Positions 33,465 through 47,912 are shown, counted from the first letter of the stretch. The stretch is DNA of 64,000 nucleotides from Xestospongia muta (GCA_963693285.1 OY848931.1:1803001-1867000), one strand, 5' to 3'. Program-made: numbers and translations. The notes: generated from the letters alone by a model not told the origin.

Positions 33465-33863
33465 GATATGGGATCTTCAAAACATGCGATATCCTGTAGC
33501 CTCTATTCGTCTTGATTGTGGCATCAATAGAATAGCTGTGTCACATGATCATCATGTGCTTGCTGTTCCCATGGATAACCGACATATACGACTGTATGAT
33601 CTGGGAGGGAACAGAATTGCCAATTTGCCTCATCGAAATCGTAAGGTATGTCACTAGCAGAAGAAAAATACTATTTAATTGATACACTGCATATACTAAC
33701 ATGTACCAATAGCTTTACAATGATATTACCATATTAGGAACATGTTCGAATGGTGCACAGTGTATGCTGGTCACATGATAGTCCATCCTCATCTCCTGGA
33801 CAAAGCAACTTGTTCTCAGGAGGATTTGACGCACGAATCATTGGCTGGAGAGTCCAGTACTAA
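28339..33863 (+). CDS. WDR37: WD repeat-containing protein 37
   Basis: Seven-bladed WD40 protein related to human WDR37, which partners PACS1/PACS2 in vertebrates. The N-terminus is basic ([12 protein letters not shown]), then [23 protein letters not shown] and [11 protein letters not shown] form the conserved N-terminal helix region. WD blades follow: [113 protein letters not shown] sequence and [16 protein letters not shown], ending with the stop at 33861-33863. A 200-N gap lies in or beside the first blade, between WHVS and IIGSASA; the missing piece is probably an intron plus about 8-10 codons. Four of its introns end in (TC)n arrays and one begins with an ATCC array. Confidence 0.93.
29062..29250 (+). 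repeat. (ATCC)n-type array just inside a WDR37 intron
   Basis: Imperfect CATC/ATCC/CATT units begin a few bases after the splice donor GTAAGT following LRKIKS. Repeats of the form CACTCATCAATCCATCCATC recur every 32 bp or so. Confidence 0.92.
29251..30435. other. Long WDR37 intron, remainder
   Basis: About 1.2 kb of AT-rich intronic sequence between the ATCC array and the exon encoding [14 protein letters not shown] (about 30437-30479). I saw no exon, RNA gene or mobile element in it. Confidence 0.5.
30521..30568 (+). repeat. (TC)24 array at a WDR37 3' splice site
   Basis: Perfect TC dinucleotides followed at once by the acceptor ACAG (AG at 30571-30572). The exon starts with [11 protein letters not shown]. 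Confidence 0.97.
30661..30860. other. Assembly gap of 200 N
   Basis: Exactly 200 unknown bases, probably a placeholder length. It interrupts WDR37 within the first WD40 blade. Confidence 0.99.
31317..31520 (+). repeat. Interrupted (TC)n array at a WDR37 3' splice site
   Basis: About 200 bp of TC dinucleotides broken by CC and CA, ending CTCCTTTTCTAG with the AG at 31521-31522. Confidence 0.95.
32891..32955 (+). repeat. (TC)n(ACTC)n array at a WDR37 3' splice site
   Basis: TC dinucleotides (32891-32944), three ACTC units, then CTCGCTAG with the acceptor AG at 32962-32963. The exon starts [10 protein letters not shown]. Confidence 0.95.
33370..33463 (+). repeat. (CT)n array at a WDR37 3' splice site
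   Basis: About 47 perfect dinucleotides contiguous with the acceptor TAG (AG at 33464-33465). The exon continues [10 protein letters not shown]. Confidence 0.97.
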
Positions 33864-34994
33864 GTGTTCTTCCCTTTTACTTTTCTTACATCAAAAGGTT
33901 AGTAATGTCTGACTTTTCCCCTTTGAAGTATGTTAGGAATGTGGTCACACTCTGTTGATTGTTAATGAGTTTTGTGTGTAATATAGTCTCCAGACACATC
34001 AGTCCTCGAGGCAAATAAACTCCTTGGTCTACAATGTAGTCACTTTGCTAAGTATCTATGTTAAAGCCCACTGATCATCACTTGTAGCTTTTCTCTCTAT
34101 TACTCTTATACTTTACAGTAGATTGGTTGTCACACATGTTATAGTAGACTTTTGTCTGTAGTAACTATATTTGTCTTGTTTCCTATATTATGATTGTTTG
34201 TTTTATTTTAGGTCTGTTTCTCTGTTCTCTGACAACTTGTGTTTTATAGTTTTGTACTTGTTTGTGGAATGGTTTCCTATAGCACTTTAATAGTGTACTT
34301 TGAATTATAATTTGTCTGTATTATAATAATATTATTAAAAGAAAATTCAAATGTATTATAATTCATTTACCATAATTGTAGTATATACTATATCCTATAG
34401 TGTATTGAATCTCAACTCCTTATGTACTATATATAATATGACTTCATGTCACACTGATAAATTATACCAAATATCAAAGGAATCATTTGAGTAATTATGT
34501 AGAGTCTTGAGTAGCTGTGTTGTTATGAAATATGGAAGTTGTATTGGCTACACCCTATCTAACTTGCTCTTTTTTTCTCAGAATATAATGTAGCTATATC
34601 TAATGGTTATGAGTTTAACAGACAAGTTGTGACTAAATACAATGAAATAACAATCTTTTATATAGTTCTTAGTAACTGGCTTTGTGAACTATATAATTCA
34701 CATTCCTGATATAATACACATAGTAGGTTGAAGCGTGATCATAAATATTAGGTCAATTTCAATTGTTGCTCTCGTTTATGTATTTATAAGAAATTTTAAA
34801 ATTTAAAAGGGTCAATATTGAAAAAGAAAAAAACATTTTTGGTAGGTCATTGTACAGAGTAATATATAAAACAAATTACATTTTACAACATTTTATCAGT
34901 CTACATCTACAAAATTATCAAAATAAATGGCAAAATAGTTATTAATTCACTTGAGTTAAGTGATCAAGGAACAAGAGTTTGGTGACCCCTTTAA
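33864..34994. other. Intergenic, tail-to-tail WDR37 / GLI
   Basis: 1.1 kb of AT-rich sequence, the longest gap between intact convergent genes here. It should contain both 3' UTRs. No coding exon, repeat array or RNA gene was recognised. Confidence 0.5.
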
Positions 34995-37900
34995 TCAGTG
35001 AGGTAAACCAGTTGTAGGTACAAGAATAGCTGAAGGAACAACAGCGTTAGAGGAAGTTAGCGATTCTAGCAGTAAACTATCTTGATGTAATTGGTTTGAA
35101 TTAATAGCCATATTTCCCATGACCATATTTGGAGAATCAGCTCGAACTTGTGTTTCTACTATCATTGGTAGCGGTGTTTTAATTTGTGGCTCAAAGTGTT
35201 GGAGAGGAATAGATCCAACATTAAGATAAGTTGCTGAACTGGTGTCATTGGATATAAAATGGTTTTGAGAGTCAGTTGTCATGGCTACCATATCAGGTTG
35301 TTGTATGCTAGCAAACTCAGACTGCATTGACTGGGGAAGGGGGAGGGGTTGCCGTGGGGAGGGTTGAAGATCTGGAGGAGGGAGAGGAGGTGGGACCATG
35401 CTATGTGAGCGTTGCAAATCCTCACTATATTCGCTTCCAGAGACTGAGTATCGTGAGCTATGAGAGGAACGAAGGGATACCTCATCACTATGACGACGAT
35501 AATAAGGAGGGTTCGATTTTATATCGGACATCATCACAGAGTACGGTTGGTGATGTGTTCTCATAATAAGTTCAGGTGGTCGAAGGTTACGATAAGAATG
35601 AGGAGATATTTTAGAATACTCTCGACTGTGGTTACTGGATGGACTGGACAACCGAGAGGAGTAGGTAGAAAAAATTGAATGAGAGGAGTTTGAGTGATGA
35701 CCAGACCCATTAAAACTACTCACTAATGATGTGGTATCATCATTTCCTCCACCACTAGCAGGGGGTATTCGAATTGGAGAGTTACCGAAACTAGAATAGC
35801 CACTCGAATGACTTTCGATTAGATTTGGATGGTAGGAGTGGTTTGGATGAGAGTAACTGTACATGTTATGATGGTTAGGATCAAACGCTGTGATCTCTGG
35901 GAGTGTTTGAAGATTAGGGGACGGGTAAAAAGGTGTTCGAGCGTGGGGCCCTCCTCCGTTAGAATAAGGAGGAGGAGGTTGGGAGAGTTGATAGGACATG
36001 GCTTGTTCACCCAACTGACTCGATGGACTAAATTGTTCTGTCTTGATGTCATCTTGGCTATAAAATTGGTCAGACTGATCTGACAAGACTGAAATGAGAG
36101 GAGGGATATTGTGATCCTCAGGTAGACTGGGATATTCTGTATCATAACCTGATGAATTATACCCACTCAATTGTGTACGACCTGACATCATCATGGCTAA
36201 CATCCCAGGAGCACATTGTGACTCACCAGACATATACCCCATATCAATATTAGTGAACTGTGTTTGAGAAGGTTTGGACTCATCTGGTTTCTTTTTTTTA
36301 TCAGTCTTACGAGGTTTACCAGTTTTCTTGTTTGTCTGAGGGGACTTGCTAGCAGATGTTGTAGAGGAGCCAGTTTTAGGAATATCCATAGAACTGTCTT
36401 CTGTAGAATCATCGACACTAGTCCGAACCTACAATAAAAAATATTTAAAGCTTACCACATATGGTATGTCTAATACATGTCTTGTATATGAGGTAACTTG
36501 TTGCAATAGGTAAAAAATGTAATAATGATAGAAATGTCAAATATTTAAGGTATTTTGTGGGACTTTAGCTATCCCACATCATGACTTCAATATTATCCAT
36601 ACCTTTTTGTTAATTTGACAATTCTTCATGTGTTTTCTCCGTGATGATGGATCAGTGTAACGCTTAGTACATCCAGAATTCAGACAAGCATATGGTTTCT
36701 GAGAAAGGACAGACATAGTGATTAATTGTACTACGAAAAGAGATAGCTATATATGTATATATTACGCTATAGGAGTGTGAGAATAATTCATTGATAGTTA
36801 TTTGTTTTGTTGTACTTGTTTAATGATGTGAAACACTCTCATACAATCTGTTGCTGATTGTATGATTTCGTAGTTTAATAATAATGAGGTACAAAGTACA
36901 TTGATTGTATAAGGTAATTCACTCTATAGTAGACATTCCCCCAATGGAGGAAATCAGAGTGTCCTATATAGTCTAGTGCTGTTTCCTTTTGACTAGTCAT
37001 CAACCACAAAATGTTACTTAAAAAAGAGTTCTCCAAAAAAGAACATTATTAATTTTGTGCTACCTATCTCTAGACTGGTCTTCCAGACGTTGTTGTACTT
37101 ACACTTACGAGTTCAATCAATAGTTTATTTATCGTTGTTTGATAAAGATCAGTTGAGTATGCTATCTAGGGAGTTGAGTAGTTAACAGGCATTACTTGTT
37201 AAATTACAAACAATTACAAGACGGTATTAATATTTGGACTATTTTGACCATAAATTCAACCACTATGTGTCACTTGGTTTAGCCCCACTATATAACAGCA
37301 CTTACCATAAGAACATAAAAACATTACTGTACTATTACAAGTATAATATTGACAGTGCTATTATATTGCTCAGTTTTAATGCATAATAATTTTGTGAACT
37401 TATATCATTTAAAATTATGATAATATTTATGTGACATAAAATTATAGCAGATAAAATTTAGTTACTAAAATAACATTTACAATTAATACTGCCTGATAGT
37501 ACTAAGACTTTACACTTCCTTACCTCATCTGAATGAGTTCTATTCATATGTTTAGCACAGTCTGATGCATTGGAAAATGCTTTACCACAGTTTTCATATT
37601 TACATAAGTATGGTTTCTCTCCTGTATGAGATCGGAGATGAGTCTTGAGGTTCTCCAGACGTGAGTATGCCTTCTCGCATCCTTCATACTAAAAGAGAGA
37701 AGATAATGAAATTATGATGCAATATAATTTATGAAACAATTTATTTTAAACAATAATATTTTAGAGATTCCTATATTCATACACTCAATATTATTACTGG
37801 AATGTTTGACAAGTCAAAATATGGAGGAGTGGTCGTAAGACAAGAAAAAAAATGTAATCCAAGAATATGTGAAAATTATTACACAAAAATGAATACTGAT

Positions 37901-40900
37901 TTAAAACTAATCATTGCCTTCTGATGAGAATTACCAGTCGTGAATATCGTTATGTTTGTTTATCTCAGTGAGACTATGAATAATATTAAAAGTTGTAAGA
38001 GAGCAGCTGTAAACATACAGCCATCTTGTAGAGTACACATCTAATACATGTATTTGTACAAATCTGTCAAGTGCATTAGAGTACAGAAAAATGCTGAGGA
38101 TGCAGTTTATTGTCTGCAACAGTTGGCTAGAGAGATAGTAAATAAATAAACAACCGACAAAAGATTGTATAAAAGGTTAAAACATCAGTTAGTATGACAA
38201 CATGTACTAAAGGCATAGATATAATGGGATATGATAATTGTATAGAACTGCTACGGGATTTATTTATTTATGTATAACAGTTGTAAATGGATGATTTAGT
38301 GAAAGTGGTTGTGTAGGATAGTATCGTACTGTTAGACATGGTTTGAGTAGTTGATGACTTATGTTGTGGTAAGGATAATAGGTACGTGGGTATAGATGAA
38401 TTGATGAATGGATGAACAGATGATTGAATGGATACATGAATGGGTGAACAATGGACAGATAGGTTGATAGATGAATAGATAGATAAATAAAGGATAAACA
38501 GACTCAATAGAAAGGGAGTCTTCCTATCATAATACACAGTGTGAAGGTGTGCCATATACAATAACAGTATAAAAGGAGGGTTAGCTGTACACACACTACT
38601 CAATGGTATAGAGTGTGGGCTATAGTGACTCAAATAATCCCTTAGGGTAGTAATATCAATATATTATGCACATTACTGACTAATCATCCATACAAAACTA
38701 CATCCAGCTCATCTGTGGGTGTATATGATATCACTACTAACTCTACTACATTTAGTCTGCTTTAAAACAGCCTCAGACTTATCTTGGTTACGGCTATTGG
38801 ATTCATTTTGCTCTGAGCACTAAAATTTTGTAATTTAATATTCTATTTTTTTAACTACTTCTCCTACAGATGACGTCAAATATAACCTAATATGAGTTAT
38901 CAGTTGTAACTTAACAGCTTCAATCAACCAACCATATAACATGAGATATGTTGACAGAGAGTGACACTCCTACAGATTTGACAGTTCCCACACTATTTCT
39001 TTACTCTACAAGTGGTTGGTGTACTATGATTTATTTTGCCAATGAGCCTCGCATCATAAACACATTTTAATATACCACATTACAAATATATCTTAATGAT
39101 TGACTCAACAAGTGTTGCACTGTAGTAAATTCTGTCTAGTTAAAGTGTTAAAATTTGTATGTATTGATTAAATTTTACTCAGGAATTTGAAGGCATATGC
39201 TATTACAAACCAAGAATGTCAAAGAAGAAGAAATATGAATGTTTGTGTTCATGTAGTGGTTTACAGTTACTACCACAACAAGTCAAGTGTGGCCGGAATT
39301 TCTCTGAGTCTTGATACTAAAAACGTTCTTTTACATTCCAATCAAATATCCATTGTTGCCGCTAGCAACACAATACTGTTTATTTTTCACATGCATAAAT
39401 TATGACTAATAAATATAAAATAATAAAGAGATACTGACCTTGTTGATTGTTTCTTATGTAACAGTTAGATAAGTTATGCGTAATATTGTTAAAAATTATT
39501 AATAACTATTAAGCAATTAGCATGGAAACAAACAACAGGAGGTAAGTGGCAGCTGGCCTTGTAATATAATTCATATAACAACTTAAACAATGAATACAGT
39601 ATATGTATTGGATGTAGAATTATTTATTTTAAAGGCAGAATCGTCTAGTAATTGACAAAAAAGGATTTATAACTTAGTTTATTATTTAACAATTAATAAT
39701 TTCTGCTAATTGAGTTAATAGATCATTCATCCATCACTCATTAATCCATCCATCTGTCACTCATTAATTCATCCATCCATTTATCCAATTACCTGTCAAT
39801 GGATATATATTTCTTACATTTGATTACATATCCAGTGTATTTTACAATGGAACAATTAATATATCGTAATGTATCATCAATACGATAGGTAGTATCTCAT
39901 TAACAAGATCATGTTGCACTAGTACATTCTTAATAACATAAAACAGATCAAGTATTAATCTGACATGTTGCAAACTTCACCCAATATTAAATGATACCTT
40001 AATGTCTTAATGTTAGGTGATTTTATCTAAACACTTGACCTCTATGGCCTAAAGTTTCGAAAATTTTCTCCATCCCCACACCTCCTACATTCCACTCCCA
40101 CTCTATGCTTTCGTGGACTCACCAATCATTTACAGTTGGTTGATTTTGTAAGTGATATTATCTTACCTGACTAAAATACACAAAGACACACTGTTACTTA
40201 CATGACATTTGTGAGGCTTTTCTCCTGTATGTCTTCGCATATGTACTAACAGCATATACTGAGCTTTGAAGGGACGATTGTCTCTTACACACCCTGACCA
40301 ACGACAGATAAACTCTTTACGGCTATCTTGGTAAATATGCTCTGTGTTCACATGACATACGAGGTGGTCCAGAGATTCACACTGCTGTTGGCAATTTTCC
40401 CACATGCATCGGTTATGATGAGGCTGTTCAACTGCAGGATATGCATAATAAATTCTCCTACTTCTTTGCGATAGTTTGTTATCAGATTCTGATGCACTTT
40501 CAGTGAAAGTTGAGCTATAGTCGGAGTTTTGCGTGAGTAAACTGAACTCATCTGATGGTTCTTGTTCCAATGAGGCTCTCATTGTCGAGAGAGGCTGGAT
40601 ACTTGCAGGATGGTCCGCAAGATCTGCTAATTCAGATATAATGGTCAATTCTTTTTTATCTTCGTGCTTGCATTTATCATATTCTTCCTCATTATAAAAT
40701 ACATTCATCTTTTCTTCATTGGCCATATTGGATGGTTGGCCATTTTGGAAGAGAGGTGGATGGACAGCTTTGGACAAAGATATAGTAGGTCGATTAAAGC
40801 CATTGTGAACTGCTGGAGTAGTGTACAGAGATGGACTCAAATGGCCAAATGATCCAGCTGAACTACTCCTAGATTGTGCTATGAAATTTATCAAGGAAGT

Positions 40901-41464
40901 TGGCGATCCTCGAACTAAAGCATCTATATTGACAGAACTGGTTGAGAGAGGAGATATTGAAAGTGGTCTTTTCTTTCCAAGTTTTGCAGAGCCAAGAGGA
41001 CTTAGAAATCCAGAGCCAATGGGAGATTGCATCTCAGAGAGATCAAATGAAAATGCTGAGCTCGGTAAATTTATGATTTGAGAAAGCGATTGAGGAGTGC
41101 CTATCATGTTACGTGTTACATCTGGTGTTGCACCAGTAGGTAAATGTACCATAGAAGATCGACTGCTTCCATTTCTTTGGGGAGAAAAATGGATTTGGGG
41201 CACCTCTGATCCTAAAGGAGTGTCCTGAGCCCCTCCTTGAGTGTTTGGTTTAGTAGAACCTGAGTTTTGAGTGGTAATTTGGTATGATGGTGAGATAATG
41301 GGCTCATCACTTGGCTCTGTGAGCATCATAGGACTTCCAACGTCCATAGGCTCTGAATTTTCTTTATCTTTAGCAAATTTCCTGTAACTACATGAACTCA
41401 ACTCTTTTGCCTCTTGTTTTAAAACTCTCCTTCCCGACGATCCTTCTCTCTCTCCTCGCTCCAT
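34995..41464 (-). CDS. GLI: GLI-family zinc-finger transcription factor
   Basis: Four exons: 41464-40202, 37688-37524, 36698-36603, 36428-34995. The first encodes a long Ser/Pro-rich N-terminal region and fingers 1-2 ([20 protein letters not shown], then [20 protein letters not shown]). The second encodes fingers 3-4 ([39 protein letters not shown]). The third encodes finger 5 ([18 protein letters not shown]). The [19 protein letters not shown] and TKRYTDPSS strings are hallmarks of GLI rather than ZIC. In animals GLI transduces Hedgehog-type signals in the nucleus. The last exon is a 470-residue tail rich in Ser, Pro, Gln and His, with a basic stretch ([11 protein letters not shown]) just after the fingers. 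Finger 5 ends in Cys where other GLIs have His. The start ATG 41464 (MERGEREG) is supported only by the open frame; an upstream exon (42152-42058) would splice in frame. Confidence 0.92.
36699..37523. other. GLI intron between fingers 4 and 5
   Basis: 825 bp of AT-rich intron on the minus-strand gene. No exon, repeat array or recognisable element was seen. Confidence 0.5.
37689..40201. other. Large GLI intron
   Basis: 2.5 kb, the largest intron in the window. It holds degenerate tetranucleotide stretches (about 38388-38500, GATG/GATA type on the plus strand; 39722-39787, ATCC type) and otherwise AT-rich sequence. I recognise no coding exon or RNA gene. Such long introns in developmental regulators often carry enhancers, but nothing specific marks one here. 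Confidence 0.5.
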
Positions 41465-42305
41465 AACCTTTTTGCTTGTGCAGCTCTAGTATAATAAATG
41501 AATTCGCTTGTCTACATGGAAAGAGAGAAAATCATAATGGACTATATATAAAAGCTTAGTTGTCACAAGGTGTGGCTCAGTTTCGTAAATTTATATATTC
41601 ATCACCTTTACGAGTCGAGTTGAGTCTCAGCTAAGGAACAACGCAACGCTAAGATAGCTCTCCAGAGCTGGACCTGTTGTAAACTGATACACAACTGCAA
41701 CTAAACGCTTTTTTGCTCTAATAATTATTACTATTAGAATGTCTCGGAAGCCATTCCACTGCAAAGCCGTTACTTTTGATCTTAACCGTATTAATCTATT
41801 TATGCAGTATAAAATAAACAAACATCGAAATATCAAAACAAGTACACGCCCATTTTATTCACTTCATTGTTTATTTTTCGCTTTCATCTGTATGTTGAGA
41901 GGGAAAAGAATAATAGAGATATATATAGTTACTTATGAGTCGTGTAGATAGAATCAATCAGATGTCGATGACTCATCAGAGCAATGGGATAATAGCAGCA
42001 AATGGTAAAGTTAGGGTAAGTTTCATATGATTTCTGTGTTTGTATAGTGTGGTTAGAAACCTTACTGAAAACCAAAGTTGTTTGCAAGAAAATACATGCA
42101 GTTCCTCTCTTTCTCCTCGTTCTAAACGTTTCACTTCACTGATTTCAGCCATCGTTGTACGGATGTTGTGTTGCAGTACTGATATTCTAATTAAACGTAC
42201 AGTGTTGTGATTTAGGAAAATTTTAATCAATGGAGAAAACTCAGAGACACTTCTTTCTCTGTGTTTCCGACTAGTTTGGCGGCCTTCCTCGTATTAGAAG
42301 CACAA
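41465..42305. promoter_or_regulatory. Divergent region, GLI / FBXL20
   Basis: 841 bp between start codons, the longest head-to-head interval. It includes a possible additional GLI first exon (minus strand, 42152-42058) and TATATATAAAAG on the plus strand near 41545. Promoter positions are not clear from motifs. Confidence 0.35.
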
Positions 42306-45300
42306 ATGGGAGGTTTTATTGGTCGTTTCTTCTTCTCTTGGCGACGGGGAATAAACGAGGGAGAAAGAGAGGATGATAGTTTGGGTAGTGTCTCTTCAAT
42401 CGACTCTCTCATTCCTCATGAACAGGCATCACCAAGTCCAATTAGAGTGAATGGAAGTGATTTGAAAGATTCTCCTATTGATAAACTTCCATTGGATTTG
42501 CTATTAAGGTTAGTCAAACAAATTAAACATTGATTTTCAGTAAACGTGTCATTACACAACACAATAACAGTATGCATCATAAAACAACCTTACTGGTTTG
42601 GTTAAGAGCACAAATTTTTGACCACAATATACAAAAATTATTGACTAGTTAATTAACCATTATATTGGTTACTCTGACACCTTAAACAATTACCGTTCTA
42701 GGTCTCTTCCATTCCATATTTTTTTCTGAAATTATTAAACTTTTACCCTTCATTTAGTTAGTTACAATTATATATTACTGCCTCTGTTAGCTATCTCATT
42801 ACATGATAACAATCATTATAGACATTTTTATTCATCAAATTTCAAACTAGTTAATATAATAGTATAACGTCTTCAGTAATTCTCATACGTCCTGATTACA
42901 TTACAACTTGTGTGTGTCTAGCATATGACAAGCACATGTACTCTATTTAAAGATACAACTGTTGAATATAATGAAAAGCACAAAAGTACTGAGATCCTTG
43001 CTACTATACTACTGTTGTGTTACATTTCTAGTTGATTTTCTATATTTTGTTTAGAATTTTTTCATTTCTGGATGTCATTTCATTATGTCGATGTGCTCAA
43101 GTCTCTAAGGTGGGTGTGGTGGTGGGTGTGGCTTAGTTCTTTTAACCTTTTCTATAGAAATGGCATGAATTGGCATTAGATGGCAGTAACTGGCAACATG
43201 TTGACTTCTTTGAATTTCAAGTTGACATTGGGGTAACTGTTTAATTAGTAATATACTGAAATATACAAGAGTAATATACTGAAATATACAAGAGTAATAT
43301 ACTGAAGTATACAAGAGTAACCTAATCTCTAATAATGATAAATTGTTTATGTTGAAAGCTTTGTGGTGGACACTGTAATGTTAGATTGTCTTTTTAAAGT
43401 TGTCACAATTCGGGGAAATATTAGCACCAGACTAAAGTATATCTTATATAATGTTTGTCATGTATTGATACTAGTAAGACAATGTGTTAATAAACAATTA
43501 TTTTCCTCAGGAACAAGTTGTAGACAGACTATCAATGAGATGTGGAGGATTTCTACGAACTCTAAGTTTAAAAGGATGTGAGTGGGTGGAAGATTCAGCT
43601 GTTAGGTAAGGCACTGTCATTAAAGCAATCAGTCATAGATGATTAGAAATTATGTAACTGAAGCGTCTTATCTTTTGTAAACTGTGACAATTAGTCTACG
43701 ATTGGTCAATATATTATATTTCAAGTCTTTGTATTGTTGCTATGGTTACTGTATTGATAAAAGGAATTTATCAGATGTACATTTTCCATTTATATTCTTT
43801 GTAGTACCTTTTCCACTAACTGTCACAACATTGAGAAACTTATTCTTCACAAATGTCATCGACTTACTGATACTGCTGTGGAAGCTCTCAGTCAAAACTG
43901 TCCTAAACTATTGTATTTAGATCTGTCCTCTTGCAGAGCAATTTCTGACAATACATGTCAATATTTAGCGTAGGTTGACATTTAATCTTATTACATTGAG
44001 TGTTATTATAGTATCCTTTATAGAGAGAGTGGGAAATTAAAGTTAGAGTAATTTGAGGTCACACAATTAACTTTTGATCTATCTCTAGTTACATTTGACT
44101 AATGTTATTGTTTAGTGTTAGTTACATTTAATTGAATTAAAAAATGTGGGTAGTAGTCGTATAGTATTCGGGCTTAAAAGGTTTAAGTTGTCATGGAATG
44201 TAGCAATTGGGGTGTGTACCTCGTGTATTTGTAATGGAATAAGTTTCTAGTCGACTTTGATATAAATATTGTACGATATGTTACTCTCAAATGTTTTTAG
44301 ATCCGGTTGCAAGCAACTAGAACATGTTGATTTATCATACTGCTCTGTAACACATGAAGGTGTGATGTCACTTGTAGAGGGGTGTGGTCAATTAATTAGT
44401 CTTTCCTTACAATATTGTGGAGAAGTGAGACCGCTATTCTAATTATTTTTAATTTAACTACTTTAAATTTTAGATTAATGATGACACATTACATCATGTC
44501 GGTAGTCATTGTCCATTATTAAGAAGATTGAACATACAAGCATGTCAAGTGAGTGATTGTCTCCTTATTACATATTTTCCATGAGTATTTTCTAGTTGGT
44601 AACTGATGCTGGTATAGAGGCTGTTACTGTGGGGTGTAAGTCATTGGAGCGATTGAATATCTCAAGATTAGAGAGACTAACAGATCATACTCTGAGACAA
44701 TTAGGTTCTTGTTGTCCTCATCTGAAGGATGTTGAGGCGGCCAGCTGTTCTCACTTCACTGATGCTGGTTTTACAGCATTATCTAATGTGAGTTTGCAAG
44801 AATATTGACACAAAATAGGAATGAGCCTGAAATTGAGAATTATGTTGGCATGGTAACAATGTGATCTTCAATGGAAGCTTAGCAAAAGAATGTAAAGATA
44901 GGAAATTAAAGAAGGAAGTGGAGTAAATTAAAATTTCTGTGTAATCTTATAATAATCATTCGTTCTCATTGCTGTACAGGGCTGTAATGAATTAACTCGT
45001 ATGGACTTAGAAGAATGTATTCTAGTTACAGATGTAACATTATCCAAACTAGCTGCCAATTGTCCAAACTTGGAAAGTCTGGTAAACTTAAACCGGTTTA
45101 CTAAACTTGTTTGATTTTTCTTTTGTCGTATCAGATATTGTCTCATTGTGAACGGATTACTGATACTGGTATTAATCATTTAATTGATGGTCCCTGTGGA
45201 GAAACTTTGCAAGTTCTTGAGTTAGACAATTGTCCATTAGTTACTGATGATACACTAGAGAGACTAAGGTATATTACAAACTTGTTGTTAGATTCTAAAA

Positions 45301-45565
45301 TGTCTCTCTCTCTCCTCCGTCTCCTCAGATCTTGTAGATCTCTTAATCGTGTTGAAGTATTCGATTGTCAACAAATTTCAAGATTGGGTATACAAAGACT
45401 TCAGGTAAGATATGTTGCTATGGTTACAATCATTAATTTATGGTTTGTTTATAGCGTTTAAGACAAGATATTACTGTTCACGCCTATTTTCCACCATATC
45501 CACCTCTACCACCTCAACCTCAAAATAGACGGCGAGTAACTTGTCAATGTTGTAGTTTATTGTAG
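42306..45565 (+). CDS. FBXL20: F-box/LRR protein, FBXL2/FBXL20 type
   Basis: Substrate receptor of SCF ubiquitin ligases. The N-terminus MGGFIGRFFFSWRRG is followed by an F-box (DKLPLDLLLRIFSFLDVISLCRCAQVSKKW across the exons ending about 42508 and starting about 43053, given here as the joined family motif in pieces: LPLDLLLR / IFSFLDVISLCRCAQVSK). About eleven leucine-rich repeats of the CC type follow over 43500-45400 (LSLKGCEWVED, LILHKCHRLTD, LDLSSCRAISD, LNISRLERLTD, MDLEECILVTD, LELDNCPLVTD). The end is VHAYFPPYPPLPP, then CQCCSLL with the stop at 45563-45565. In vertebrates the same C-terminus (CVIL or CIIL) is geranylgeranylated and directs the ligase to membranes. Here CSLL fits that box. 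The upstream in-frame GTG at 42261 is not needed. Confidence 0.93.
43247..43320. repeat. 23-bp tandem repeat, three copies, FBXL20 intron
   Basis: Units GTAATATACTGAAATATACA with AGA appended, nearly identical, within the intron between the F-box exon and the first LRR exon. Confidence 0.9.
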
Positions 45566-46103
45566 CTTAGCTCCACCCACTCTCACACCCATTTGTCAGC
45601 ATCATTTATATCACTAGCAAGAAAATTATTTTTAACTGTTTTATTTTATTTCTTTCTTTTCTACTACTCATTTCAAATTGTGTTATAATCATTTCAAGTT
45701 TTCATCTAAAATCATATCATCATTATTATATTCATCATTAACAATGTTTATATTATCATTACTCACAGTTGAAATGTATAATTGTAATCTATGATACAGC
45801 CTAATTGATACCAAAATGCAGGGTCATCTTTGATACAGCCTAATTGATACCAAAATGCGGGGTCATCTTAAAATGATTCATAGCTCTAGTATTTATTTGT
45901 TAAATTATTACATTATATATTATATACATTTCCAAGTTTATAGTAAAGACAGTGGTAGTTTACATTTAATGAAATGTACTGTGAAAACAGATTTCAGATA
46001 GTTGAATGAAACACAGACATGATAGAATGTTATATGAAAGACTAGACAGCTCAGAGACCATAAAGAATAAGTAGAAGTCTGCCCATGCTTGTTACATTGC
46101 TAA
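45566..46103. other. Intergenic, tail-to-tail FBXL20 / RNF113A
   Basis: 538 bp with both 3' UTRs. It contains a 39-bp unit (GATACAGCCTAATTGATACC and onward) duplicated in tandem at 45793-45831 and 45832-45870, with one or two differences. Nothing else was recognised. Confidence 0.6.
45793..45870. repeat. 39-bp tandem duplication
   Basis: Two adjacent near-perfect copies of a 39-bp unit, differing at AGGG versus GGGG and at the last base. Confidence 0.93.
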
Positions 46104-47670
<1,567 letters not shown>

Positions 47671-47912
47671 TCACTGTTGGTTGAGAAATTTTTCTACCAG
47701 CATATAAGACAAACAACCATGCAATCAGTACAAGGAGATAGAGAAACTATAACAAGTAGAGTAAAGTATTAATATAAATAAATAGTATTATATTACCAAT
47801 GACACGACTCTCTCAGCTGATCTTGGATTTAGTTTCATTTCAACAAACATACATCCATGTTGTAGATAGGCGTGGCCAAAAGGATTTACCACTCCCATAA
47901 TAATAGTCAACT

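Noticed and set aside
35829..36166. ORFs on both strands within the GLI C-terminal exon
   Set aside because: They overlap the 464-codon GLI tail frame, which joins the zinc-finger exons in phase; the others have no support.
42261..42305. Upstream start for FBXL20 at 42261
   Set aside because: That codon is GTG. The first in-frame ATG is 42306, so the shorter start is used.
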